64,000 bases of DNA from Aquisphaera insulae (lineage in GTDB: Bacteria > Planctomycetota > Planctomycetia > Isosphaerales > Isosphaeraceae), in contig NZ_JAALJH010000004.1 of the NCBI RefSeq assembly GCF_011064615.1, positions 62,001-126,000 of the forward strand. Reading direction: 5' to 3'. Numbering within the stretch: the first letter of the stretch is position 1; every line of letters begins with the position of its first letter. Of this stretch, positions 18,501 to 25,590 are shown one piece after another. The notes beneath the pieces were generated by a model. That model did not search any database. It had not been told where the DNA came from and saw only the letters and a program-made list of their open reading frames with translations. Position numbers and translations under genes: made by a program.

Positions 18501-18606
18501 GGCCGACGCGGCCTACCTCTTGCGGGAGGGGGATCAGGAGGCCCGCCCCTTGCCCGGATTCCGCGCCCCCATGCCGTCTCCGGGTGTGAGGGCCGCGAGG
18601 CCGTGA
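15562..18606 (+). CDS. TPR / FG-GAP / ASPIC-UnbV secreted protein (copy B)
   Basis: About 1,014 residues, paralogous to copy A at 9082. It has an N-terminal hydrophobic anchor (about 5-28), a TPR-like helical region (to about 360), a low-complexity linker, an FG-GAP propeller (DFDGDGWLD, DYDNDGRPD, DLDNDGDLD, DVNADGLVD, DLDGDGRPE, DLDNDGRVD) and a C-terminal ASPIC/UnbV domain (SRSNRDAVGAGL, WPSGRTGHW). One propeller blade has lost its calcium motif (DAANRGRLD). The CHY, LCKN and YCDP cysteines are shared with copy A. The ATG at 15562 has GAGG seven bases ahead; a GTG at 15547 is less likely. Confidence 0.84.
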   Translation: MRRASSFWVVGIVLLGGIVAAAAVVGLAARRRGWQADLDAARKALAEGRHALARQRLADLAERWTHDGEVLLLLGECELARGRRDDALAAWSRIRKESPYHSRAALLRATHLINSGRYGPAERVLMEALEGPVASGTYELERALSRLFRFEGRFEDVREILRRSWCRSDDPAAVLRELWLLDFSPMPVESWGLVLDKADAEDDRVWLGRGRHATMTGRFEEARRWLERCVEKRPADAAVLRAELDLALAADDPTRFWAIAGRIPADRLGPAEVAYLRCWLRRVARDRVGERLELEALARDFPGNIPALERLAAVTLESGRPGEAERLHREKAEADKAKDRFRKVLLDESRLLAHAGELSSLSASLHREFDAAAWSLLARAASDGTGPEPARVRFDGTTAVSETILSSAREISAPTRKAAAGPVPDTAMLADRLADLRPAADSKPGPLAAERDGDPGATASTTAFAFRDDAEAAGLRFLFDNGKTPQFLLPETMSGGLGLIDFDGDGWLDVYCIQGGPLDPGMDSSTTGPGDKLFRNRGDGTFQDVTEAMGLRTLLRGRGYGLGVAVGDYDNDGRPDLFLTRLATYVLLRNRDGRTFEDVTEIAGLSGRRDNPTSAAFADLDNDGDLDLYVCHYMIWDPADPRLCKNEKGEYFYCDPSKVEPSADHAFRNDRGRFVDVTEGAGFVDPGGRGLGVVASDVNADGLVDLFVSNDGTANYLFLNKGGFRFEESALMAGVAGNASGGYQAGMGVAAGDLDGDGRPELLVTNFYGEGTSLYRNLGSDLFADESGASGLGIETRYLLGFGIGLLDAANRGRLDVMITNGHVNDNRPYYPYAMPARLYENRAGPGGFRLVDVSERAGAPFEVRRVGRGLAVGDLDNDGRVDAILLPQNEPVAYLHNVGAAGHFATFRLEGSRSNRDAVGAGLTVIAGDLRRSLERTGGGSFQSASDARLHVGLGRRTRIDRVEVRWPSGRTGHWEGLPADAAYLLREGDQEARPLPGFRAPMPSPGVRAARP

Positions 18607-18777
18607 GAATCCCGGCGCCGGCTGCCAGTCCAATGCGCGGCAACTCGCCAACTCGCCACTGGCCCCGCGGGTGAACGGTCTGCTAGGATGGGCGGACCTC
18701 GGTGGCTCATTCCCTCCTCTCGCTGGTCCCTTCACCGGAACCGACCGAGTCAGGGCCCCACTCCGGACAGGTGAAGC

Positions 18778-19254
18778 ATGCTCAAGCCGTCGGTTCAGCT
18801 CCACGAACAGGACGGGATCCTGATCGCGGAGTTCTGGGATTGCTGGCGTCTGGACCCCGCCCCGATCCAGGAGCTGCGGGGCCGTTACGACGCCCATCTC
18901 CGGAAGCATGGGCGTCCCGAGGTCGTGATCGACCTCAGCGGCGTGGGATTCGCCGGTTCCGCAGCCCTGGGCCATTTCGTCACGCTCCACCGCGATGCCC
19001 GCAAGAACGGCGGCCGGCTCGTCTTCTGCAACGTCGATCCGACCGTCATCGAGGTCTTTCGCGCCAGCAAGCTCGAGCCCCTCTTCGATTTCGTGGAGGG
19101 GCGTCAGGCGGCACTCGACCTGATCATGAAGGGGCCCGCCGCCGGGGCCGAGTCCCCCTCGCCCGGGCCGGCCGTCCCGTCGCGTCCGCCGCTCGGCGGC
19201 CGGCCGTCGTCCAGCCCGCTCCGGCGGAAACGTCCCGAGGCCGAATCCGAATGA
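18778..19254 (+). CDS. STAS domain protein (anti-anti-sigma factor-like)
   Basis: 158 residues. Residues 1-112 form a STAS domain with the typical EVVIDLSGVGFAGSAALGHFV segment, where a Ser/Ala pair replaces the usual phosphorylatable Ser-Ser. Residues 118-158 are a Pro/Ser/Arg-rich tail. STAS proteins of the SpoIIAA type bind anti-sigma kinases in partner-switching modules. No RsbW-like kinase or PP2C phosphatase is adjacent. The ATG at 18778 has AGGTG close upstream. It is followed 68 bases later by a second STAS gene, probably in one transcript. Confidence 0.8.
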   Translation: MLKPSVQLHEQDGILIAEFWDCWRLDPAPIQELRGRYDAHLRKHGRPEVVIDLSGVGFAGSAALGHFVTLHRDARKNGGRLVFCNVDPTVIEVFRASKLEPLFDFVEGRQAALDLIMKGPAAGAESPSPGPAVPSRPPLGGRPSSSPLRRKRPEAESE

Positions 19255-19322
19255 ACCCCGGGCTCCCGGTGCACCGGGAGCTCAATCCCGACAGGTCGCC
19301 GCCCTCTCCAGGATCTTCTGAC

Positions 19323-19682
19323 ATGGCCACTTCCGCCCGGATCCAGGTCCAAGACATCGACGGGATCAAGGTCGTCCGGTTCACCGACAACCAGCTCTTC
19401 GACGAACGTACGGTCCGAGAAGTGGCCGAGCAGATCGCCGTCAGCCTGCCGGCCGACGGGTCGCCCATCCGGCTGATCCTCGACTTCTCGGAGGTCAGCA
19501 TGCTCTCCAGCAGCGCCCTCTCCAAGTTCATCCTGATCCAGCGCCGGGTGGACTCGACCCGCGGCAAGCTGCGGCTCTGCGAGCTCTCCCCGATCCTCCA
19601 GCAGGTCTTCCGGACCTCCAACCTGGACCGACTCTTCACCATCGACCGCGACCTGCGGTCCGCGACCGAGGCCCTCCGCTGA
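19323..19682 (+). CDS. STAS domain protein (anti-anti-sigma factor-like)
   Basis: 119 residues consisting of one STAS domain. The conserved strand-loop-helix reads LILDFSEVSMLSSSALSKF (about 51-69) and keeps serines at the phosphorylation site, unlike the upstream neighbour. This is the architecture of SpoIIAA/RsbV anti-anti-sigma factors regulated by a cognate kinase, which is not encoded nearby. The ATG at 19323 follows AGGA nine bases upstream. The stop is only 9 bases from the convergent MATE gene. Confidence 0.85.
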   Translation: MATSARIQVQDIDGIKVVRFTDNQLFDERTVREVAEQIAVSLPADGSPIRLILDFSEVSMLSSSALSKFILIQRRVDSTRGKLRLCELSPILQQVFRTSNLDRLFTIDRDLRSATEALR

Positions 19683-19691
19683 GCCGGTCGA

Positions 19692-21125
19692 TCAGACGCG
19701 GGCCTTCAGCCATCCTCCGCCCAGGAACCGCGCGCCGACCAGCAGCGCCCGCAGGTGGAGGTCCACGAACATGGCGATCCATGCTCCTCGGAGCCCCAGC
19801 TCGTAGCCGCCCGCGGTCGACGGCATGATGAGGAGATAGGTCAGCGGGATGCGGATGACGAGGTAGCCGGAGACGGTGATCAGCCAGGGCCAGCGCGTGT
19901 CTCCCGATCCGTTGAGCGTGCCGTTGAGCACGTTGATCGTCGCCAGGGCGGGCATGGCCAGCGCGACGATCCGCAGGACCGAGGCGCCCTCCCGCAGCAC
20001 CTCGGGCTGACGTCCCGCCAGGAAGACCTGGAGCATGACCTCGGACCGAGTGTAGAGCAGCACGCCCAGCAGCGACAGGAAGGCGGTCCCCGTCGTCCAG
20101 GCCGTCGCCGCCGACCGGGCCGCCAGGCCCGGACGTCCGGCCCCCAGATATTGCCCCGCCAGCGTGCTCGCCGCGACCGCGAAGGCGGAGATGGTCAGGA
20201 AGGCGATCGCCTCGCATCGGATGGCCACGCCGTGGGCCGCCGTGGCGATGGGCCCCAGCCGGTTGATCAGCCGGAGGAACCAGAGCTGGCAGCCGACGTT
20301 GGTCAGGCTGTCTCCGGCCGCCGGCAGGCTGATCCTCAGGAGCCGGGCCAGGGCCGACCGATCCGGATGCAGGTTCGCCTTCCCCAGGCCCAGCCCCGAT
20401 CGTCCCCGGACCAGGATTGCCAGCATCAGCAGGCCGCCGATCCCCTCGCCGCAGGCCGTGCCGATCGCGATGCCGGCCAGGCCGAGCGCCGGCACCGGCC
20501 CCCAGCCGATGGCCAGGAGCCAGGTCAGGCCGACATTCACCACGTTCATCAGGACCATGATCTTCATGCCGGTCCGGGTGTCGCCGGCGCCCCGCAAGCA
20601 GGCATTTCCGACGGCCGTGCAGGCGAGCATGGGCGCCGCCGCTCCGACGATCCGGAGGAAGACGATGGCGGAGTGCGCGGAAGCCCCGCTCAGGTTCATG
20701 CCGAGGACGAGCACGGGTGCCAGGAGCTCGATGAAGAGGAGCGCGGCGAATCCCAGGCCGAATCCCAGGACGAAGGACTGGCCGCAGAAGCGTACCGCCT
20801 CGTCCCACCGCCGCGCCCCGACCGACCGGGCGACGAGCGCCGTCCCCCCGACCGAGGCGATGGTGAAGAGCGTTCCCATCGCCCAGAGCAGGTAGTTGGC
20901 GACGGTGACCCCCGCCAGGTCGTCGGCCTCGAGATAGCGCCCGGCGACGATCGTGTCGGAGAGGCCGATCAGGTACAGGAGCGATTGTTCCACGAAGACG
21001 GGACCGGCCAGCCAGAGGACCTGGCCGGCGATCGATCCGCCGGGGATCGAGATCGACGGCCCCGGATCCGGCTCCGGCCCGACCTCGGACGGCTCGCCGA
21101 TCGACGGGACGACCTCCTCGCTCAA
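19692..21125 (-). CDS. MATE family efflux transporter
   Basis: 477 residues with about twelve hydrophobic segments. The two MatE halves start near PVFVEQSLLYLIGLSDTIVAG and RISLPAAGDSLTNVG. The family exports cationic compounds in exchange for Na+ or H+. The start is taken as TTG at 21125, which overlaps the trpD stop as TTGA, has GGGGG six bases upstream and gives the normal family length. Longer frames upstream run inside trpD and lack membrane character. Confidence 0.86.
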   Translation of the reverse strand: MSEEVVPSIGEPSEVGPEPDPGPSISIPGGSIAGQVLWLAGPVFVEQSLLYLIGLSDTIVAGRYLEADDLAGVTVANYLLWAMGTLFTIASVGGTALVARSVGARRWDEAVRFCGQSFVLGFGLGFAALLFIELLAPVLVLGMNLSGASAHSAIVFLRIVGAAAPMLACTAVGNACLRGAGDTRTGMKIMVLMNVVNVGLTWLLAIGWGPVPALGLAGIAIGTACGEGIGGLLMLAILVRGRSGLGLGKANLHPDRSALARLLRISLPAAGDSLTNVGCQLWFLRLINRLGPIATAAHGVAIRCEAIAFLTISAFAVAASTLAGQYLGAGRPGLAARSAATAWTTGTAFLSLLGVLLYTRSEVMLQVFLAGRQPEVLREGASVLRIVALAMPALATINVLNGTLNGSGDTRWPWLITVSGYLVIRIPLTYLLIMPSTAGGYELGLRGAWIAMFVDLHLRALLVGARFLGGGWLKARV

Positions 21126-22159
21126 CGTTCGCCCCCGGTCAGCTCGGCCCAGCGGCCCACGCGGCGTGCGACCGATCCGGAGTCGATCGCGGCGGCCGCC
21201 CGTGCCACGAGATCCACCAGGGAGCCTCCCTCGACCGCCCACAATGCCGCCGCGGCGTTGGCGAGGACCACGGCGCGGACCGGCCCCCCTTCGCCCGCGA
21301 AGAGGCGGCGGAGGCGGTCCGCGCTCTCGTCCGGCCCCTCGACGCGGAGCGCCGCGGCGGGCGTCCGGGGGAGGCCGAAGTCCTCCGGGCTCCACGAGAC
21401 GCCACGCACCGCGCCGGCTTCCACGACCAGGACCCTCGTGGGACCGTCCAGGGTCACCTCATCGAGGCCGTCGGAGCCGTGGACGACCACGGCCCGGCGG
21501 ATGTGCCCGGCCCTGGCCAGCGCCCCCGCCATGGTCGCGGCGTGCTCCTCGGAGGGGACACCCATGAGCTGGTGCGTCGGCGAGGCCGGATTGCAGAGCG
21601 GGCCCACCAGGTTGAAGATCGTCCGATGCGGCAGCCGCCTGCGGATCTCCGCGACCCCCCGCAGGCCGGGATGGAATCGCGGGGCGAAGAGGAAGACCAG
21701 GCCGATTTCCTCGAGACAGCGATGGAGTGCCGGGGTGTCCGGATCGATGGCGACGCCGAGCCGGCCCAGCACGTCGGAGCTCCCGGAGCTGCCGCTGGCG
21801 GCACGATTGCCATGCTTGACCACCCGGACCCCGCACGAGGCGACCACGGCCGCCGTCGCCGTCGAGATGTTGACCGTATGGGCGCCGTCCCCGCCGGTCC
21901 CGCAGGTATCCAGGCAGGGCCCGCCGGCCGAGCCCGGGTCGAACGGGATCATCCGCTCGCGGACGGCGAGCACCGCACCGTGAAGCTCCTCCGCGGTCTC
22001 CCCCTTGCGATGGAGCGCCGCCAGGAATCGTTCGACCTCCAGGTCCTGCAGGCCGCCATCCAGGATGGCGCGGATGGCGTCCCGGCACTGGTCGGCGGAG
22101 AGGGATTCGCCGCCCTCGAGCCCCTCGATCGCCCGCGTGAGGGTTGAGGAGACCATCAA
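21122..22159 (-). CDS. trpD: Anthranilate phosphoribosyltransferase
   Basis: Transfers phosphoribose from PRPP to anthranilate in tryptophan biosynthesis. The 345-residue product has the full family layout: N-terminal helical domain, PRPP-binding CGTGGDG (about 89-95), NISTATA, KHGNRAASGSSGSSD (about 115-129) and NLVGPLCNPA with adjacent Arg residues. No other trp gene is nearby, so the pathway is dispersed, as in many planctomycetes. The ATG at 22159 overlaps the htrA stop (ATGA), indicating translational coupling. Confidence 0.94.
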   Translation of the reverse strand: MMVSSTLTRAIEGLEGGESLSADQCRDAIRAILDGGLQDLEVERFLAALHRKGETAEELHGAVLAVRERMIPFDPGSAGGPCLDTCGTGGDGAHTVNISTATAAVVASCGVRVVKHGNRAASGSSGSSDVLGRLGVAIDPDTPALHRCLEEIGLVFLFAPRFHPGLRGVAEIRRRLPHRTIFNLVGPLCNPASPTHQLMGVPSEEHAATMAGALARAGHIRRAVVVHGSDGLDEVTLDGPTRVLVVEAGAVRGVSWSPEDFGLPRTPAAALRVEGPDESADRLRRLFAGEGGPVRAVVLANAAAALWAVEGGSLVDLVARAAAAIDSGSVARRVGRWAELTGGER

Positions 22160-23742
22160 GGCACCTGGATCGTGTAGCGCTCGAGCCCGTCGCGGGCCCT
22201 CCGATCGACGCTCAGGAAAAGCCGCTCATGGTCGCCCCGCGCCCCGATGGCTTTCACGGCCTCTTCCGCGGTCTTGACGTCACGATCGTTCACCTTGGAA
22301 AGGACGTCGTTAGGGTGGCAGATCGAGGACAGGGGGCTATCCGGCTGGATGCCGACGATGATCGCCCCGGCCATCGTCTCGGGGAGCTGGTAACGGAGGG
22401 CCATCTGGCGGTTGAGCGTGGCCAGCTCGAGCCCCAGGGCGGTCGTGGTGGTCGGGACCCCGACATCTGCCCCTGGTTCCGCGTTCCGGACGAGGTCCGT
22501 CGGCTCCGACCGTCGGGGCGGCGACGGCGAGGGAGACCCCGGGATCGTGCGGTCGCGCTCCCCGACGGTGATCTGGATCGACATCTCCTTGCGGTCGCGC
22601 CAGACGACGACATCGGCCGGGATGCCCACGGGGGTCATGGAGACCGCGTTGATCAGGTGGTTCAGGTCGTGGATCGGAACGCCGCCGAACTTGACCACGA
22701 CGTCGCCGTCCCGCAGGCCCCCTCGGGCGGCGGGCGAGTCCGGATGGACCTTGCCCACCCAGGCGCCGACGGGCCGGTCGAGCCCTAGTCTGGTCGCAAC
22801 CTCCTGGTTGAAATCCGGCTCGAGGTCGACCCCGAGCGCCCCCCGAACGACCCGGCCATGGTCGATCAGCTCGTTCATGATCCATCGGGCCAGGTTGATC
22901 GGGATGCTGAAGCCGACGCCCTCGTTCCCCCCGCCGTTGGAGGCGATCGAGTTATTGATGCCGACCACCTCCCCCTTCATGTTGACCAGCGGGCCGCCGG
23001 AATTCCCCGGATTGATCGCCGCGTCGGTCTGGAGGAAGTCCTGATTCTCCACGTCCTGGAGCTCATCCATGTGTCGGCTCCGGGCGCTGATGATCCCCTG
23101 GCTGACCGAGTGCATCAGGCCGAACGGGCTCCCCATGGCGAGGACCCAGGTCCCCACGACCGCCGTGTCGCTGTTCCCCATCCGGGCCGCCGGCAGGTCG
23201 TCTCGATCGAGCTTGAGGACGGCGATATCGGCCTTCGGATCGCTCCAGACGCGCTCCGGCGCGATCGTCCGGCCGTCGTGGAGGTAGATCTTGATCTTGG
23301 CGGACTTGCCCCCCTCGACGACATGGTGGTTGGTGAGGACGTAAAGGCCCGGGGTGCGGTCGCAATGGACGATGACGCCCGATCCGGTCTCCTCGATCTT
23401 GCGGGGGCGCTGACCCTCCTCGTGGCGCGTCGTCTTGGTGGCGACGATGTGGACCACGGCCGGCGAGACGGCGCGAGAGACCAGCTCGAACATCCGGTTG
23501 ACGTGATCGAACTTCTCGTATTCCCGGGCGAGCTCGTCGTAGATGGACTCGTCCGTGCGGCGGCCGGAGGCCGGATTCGGCGCGGGACGTTCGGGGGCGG
23601 CCGGCCGAGCGGCCTTCGTTCCCGCTCCTTCCCCGCCGACCTGGGCGAGGATCGGACGCCCCTCCCTCCCCAGCGAGAATCCCAGCACCAACCCCGCGGT
23701 CAGGGCCATGGAGGCCAGGACGATCGACGATGAGCGCGACAT
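22156..23742 (-). CDS. HtrA/DegP-like serine protease with two PDZ domains
   Basis: Envelope quality-control protease, 528 residues. It has a signal anchor (about 6-26), a Pro/Ala-rich linker, and a trypsin-like domain with catalytic triad His140 (TNHHVV), Asp172 (KADIAVLKL) and Ser248 (NPGNSGGPLV). Two PDZ domains follow (about 310-405 and 435-528), the second being divergent. The ATG at 23742 (MSRSSSIVL) places the signal at the N-terminus and has GGAG ten bases upstream. It heads the htrA-trpD-MATE operon, behind a strong promoter at 23833-23862. Confidence 0.92.
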   Translation of the reverse strand: MSRSSSIVLASMALTAGLVLGFSLGREGRPILAQVGGEGAGTKAARPAAPERPAPNPASGRRTDESIYDELAREYEKFDHVNRMFELVSRAVSPAVVHIVATKTTRHEEGQRPRKIEETGSGVIVHCDRTPGLYVLTNHHVVEGGKSAKIKIYLHDGRTIAPERVWSDPKADIAVLKLDRDDLPAARMGNSDTAVVGTWVLAMGSPFGLMHSVSQGIISARSRHMDELQDVENQDFLQTDAAINPGNSGGPLVNMKGEVVGINNSIASNGGGNEGVGFSIPINLARWIMNELIDHGRVVRGALGVDLEPDFNQEVATRLGLDRPVGAWVGKVHPDSPAARGGLRDGDVVVKFGGVPIHDLNHLINAVSMTPVGIPADVVVWRDRKEMSIQITVGERDRTIPGSPSPSPPRRSEPTDLVRNAEPGADVGVPTTTTALGLELATLNRQMALRYQLPETMAGAIIVGIQPDSPLSSICHPNDVLSKVNDRDVKTAEEAVKAIGARGDHERLFLSVDRRARDGLERYTIQVP

Positions 23743-24060
23743 CGGCTTGCGTCTCCAACGCCGAGAGGAGAGGTAAGGCAACGATCTCGGCCACGGTGGG
23801 TTGATTCGCCCGTCCCTGCCAGGGTCCATGACAATATACCGCCCCCCCCAAAGGGGTGTCAAAAAATGCCCCAAACGCCCGCGACCTCCGCCCAGACCGC
23901 CCAGACCAACCCGTTTCAGAGGGACTCTCACCTTTCGATGGACAAGGCTCGGAGCTAGATTGAGGGATGGGAATCAGGGCCGACCGCGACGACGTGCGGG
24001 GCCCGGCTCGCTCTCGACCCGGCCACGCGTCGCGCGCCCCCGTCGAGCCTTCCAATCGAA
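23743..24060. other. Divergent intergenic region, htrA / radical SAM gene
   Basis: 318 bases containing the htrA leader and its promoter. A C8 tract at 23842-23849 lies inside the promoter spacer, followed by an AAA-GGGG stretch. Nothing convincing drives the plus-strand gene at 24061, and no coding sequence is supported. Confidence 0.6.
23833..23862 (-). promoter_or_regulatory. Strong sigma70-type promoter of the htrA operon
   Basis: On the minus strand a perfect -35 TTGACA (23862-23857) is followed by 18 bases and TATATT (23838-23833). The spacer contains a run of eight G residues, which may bend or stiffen the DNA. The inferred leader is about 85 nt. Confidence 0.68.
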
Positions 24061-25431
24061 ATGGTGCACCTGATGGCGACGACCAATCCTCCGGGCCTGG
24101 CATTCGAAGACGACCTGCAAGAACTCATCCGGAGGGTCAACGACCACCCCGAGGTGCGACTCCGGCTCCTCGGCGAAGTCTCCTCGGCACTGGACGTCGC
24201 ATCGCCGGCCAGCGAGGAGAGGCGGCGATCGCTCGCGGAGAAGGTCGAGCGCTGGCGCTACCAGGTGATCAATCACCGCGGTGGACGCCTGAGCGAGGAC
24301 CAGTCCGAGCTCACGAGGAGGCTCGACCTCCTCGAGCTCGAGCTCGACGGTTCCCGGCCCCGGCCCCCGCGTTCGCTCCAGGCCCAGCTTGCGACGATCC
24401 GGGAGCGAAAGATCGAGGACGCGGCCTTGGAGGCGTGCCTCGACCCGCGGCGACGGATCGAGGACGTGGAGCGCGAGGCCGCCGGCCTGACGGACGCAAC
24501 GTTCGGCGAGCGAGGATCCACGGCCGGGAGGCGGATCCTGCTCTACGCGCCGCTCTACCTGTCGAATCACTGCATCAATCACTGCCTCTATTGCGGGTTC
24601 CGGTACTCGAACCCGATGGCGCGGGACCAGCTCGACCTCCCCAGGGTGCTGGACGAGCTCGAGATCCTCGGCCGACGGGATTTCCGCCACATCCTGCTGG
24701 TCGCCGGGGAGCATCCGGCGATGGTCTCGGGCGAATACCTCGCCGGCATGGTGAGGGCAGTCTCGGGCCGCCACTATCACGTCGGAGTCGAGATCGCACC
24801 CCAGTCCACGGCCGGTTACCGCAAGCTCGCCGAGGCCGGCGCGACGAGCGTGACGCTCTACCAGGAGACCTACGACCCCGAGCGTTACGCGGCCTACCAT
24901 CCCCGAGGGACGAAGGCGTGGTATGACTGGCGTGTCGAGGGGCCGGAGCGCGCGGCGGACGCCGGGATCCGACGCCTCGGCCTGGGGATCTTGCTGGGCC
25001 TGGGCGATCACGTGGAGGAATTGCGAGCCCTGGTCGCCCACGGGCGTTACCTCCTCGATCGCTATCCCGGCCTCAAGCTTTCGCTCAGCCTGCCGAGGAT
25101 CCACGAGGCCCCGCAAGGATTCCAGCCTCCGTTCCTCATCGACGACGACACGCTCGTCCGGTCGTACTGCGCCCTCCGCAAGGCGTTCCCGACGGCGAAT
25201 CTCGTCCTCAGCACCCGCGAGTCGGCCAGCCTGCGCGATCGCCTGGCGCGCGTCTGCATCACCCAGATGAGCGCCGGCAGCTCCACGTCCCCGGGGGGCT
25301 ACCAGGAAGCCGAGTGCGACGTCGAGAGCCGGCAGCAGTTTCCCGTCCACGACCAGCGAACGGTCGAGGAGGTCCACGCCCGTCTCATCTCCGACGGCTT
25401 CCGGCCCCTCTGGGAGCCGGAAGGGCTCTGA
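24061..25431 (+). CDS. ThiH/HydG-like radical SAM enzyme with N-terminal extension
   Basis: 456 residues. The radical SAM cluster motif CX3CX2C is at Cys171, Cys175 and Cys178 (NHCINHCLYCGF). Downstream are family-typical segments: LLVAGEHP, VTLYQETYD, GILLGLGD, LSLPRI and ITQMSAGSSTSPGGY. This resembles tyrosine lyases ThiH and HydG. The C-terminus ends without the extra Cys-rich cluster of HydG, so HydG function is unlikely. About 85 residues more than ThiH precede the motif, forming a charged helical N-terminal domain. No thi or hyd genes are adjacent, so the product is uncertain. The start is unclear: ATG 24061 or ATG 24073, neither with a strong SD. Confidence 0.8.
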   Translation: MVHLMATTNPPGLAFEDDLQELIRRVNDHPEVRLRLLGEVSSALDVASPASEERRRSLAEKVERWRYQVINHRGGRLSEDQSELTRRLDLLELELDGSRPRPPRSLQAQLATIRERKIEDAALEACLDPRRRIEDVEREAAGLTDATFGERGSTAGRRILLYAPLYLSNHCINHCLYCGFRYSNPMARDQLDLPRVLDELEILGRRDFRHILLVAGEHPAMVSGEYLAGMVRAVSGRHYHVGVEIAPQSTAGYRKLAEAGATSVTLYQETYDPERYAAYHPRGTKAWYDWRVEGPERAADAGIRRLGLGILLGLGDHVEELRALVAHGRYLLDRYPGLKLSLSLPRIHEAPQGFQPPFLIDDDTLVRSYCALRKAFPTANLVLSTRESASLRDRLARVCITQMSAGSSTSPGGYQEAECDVESRQQFPVHDQRTVEEVHARLISDGFRPLWEPEGL

Positions 25432-25590
25432 TGACCGGCGGCCGCCCGGACCGCAGCCGTTGACCCGCCCGGGTCGTTCCCCCATAATTCATGCACCTGT
25501 CGATTCGGGCCGGACCGTCGTCGGCACTGCTCCCGGGGGCCGGAGGGATGGCCCCCCGGCTCCGTACAAATCGCGCGAGGAGGGGGAGGA

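Noticed and set aside
17374..18990. A 538-codon frame antisense to the FG-GAP protein copy B
   Set aside because: The plus-strand protein has repeated Ca-binding motifs and an ASPIC domain; the antisense product has none.
24061..25431. Assignment as HydG (hydrogenase maturase)
   Set aside because: The C-terminal second Fe-S cluster cysteines of HydG are absent and no hydrogenase genes adjoin.
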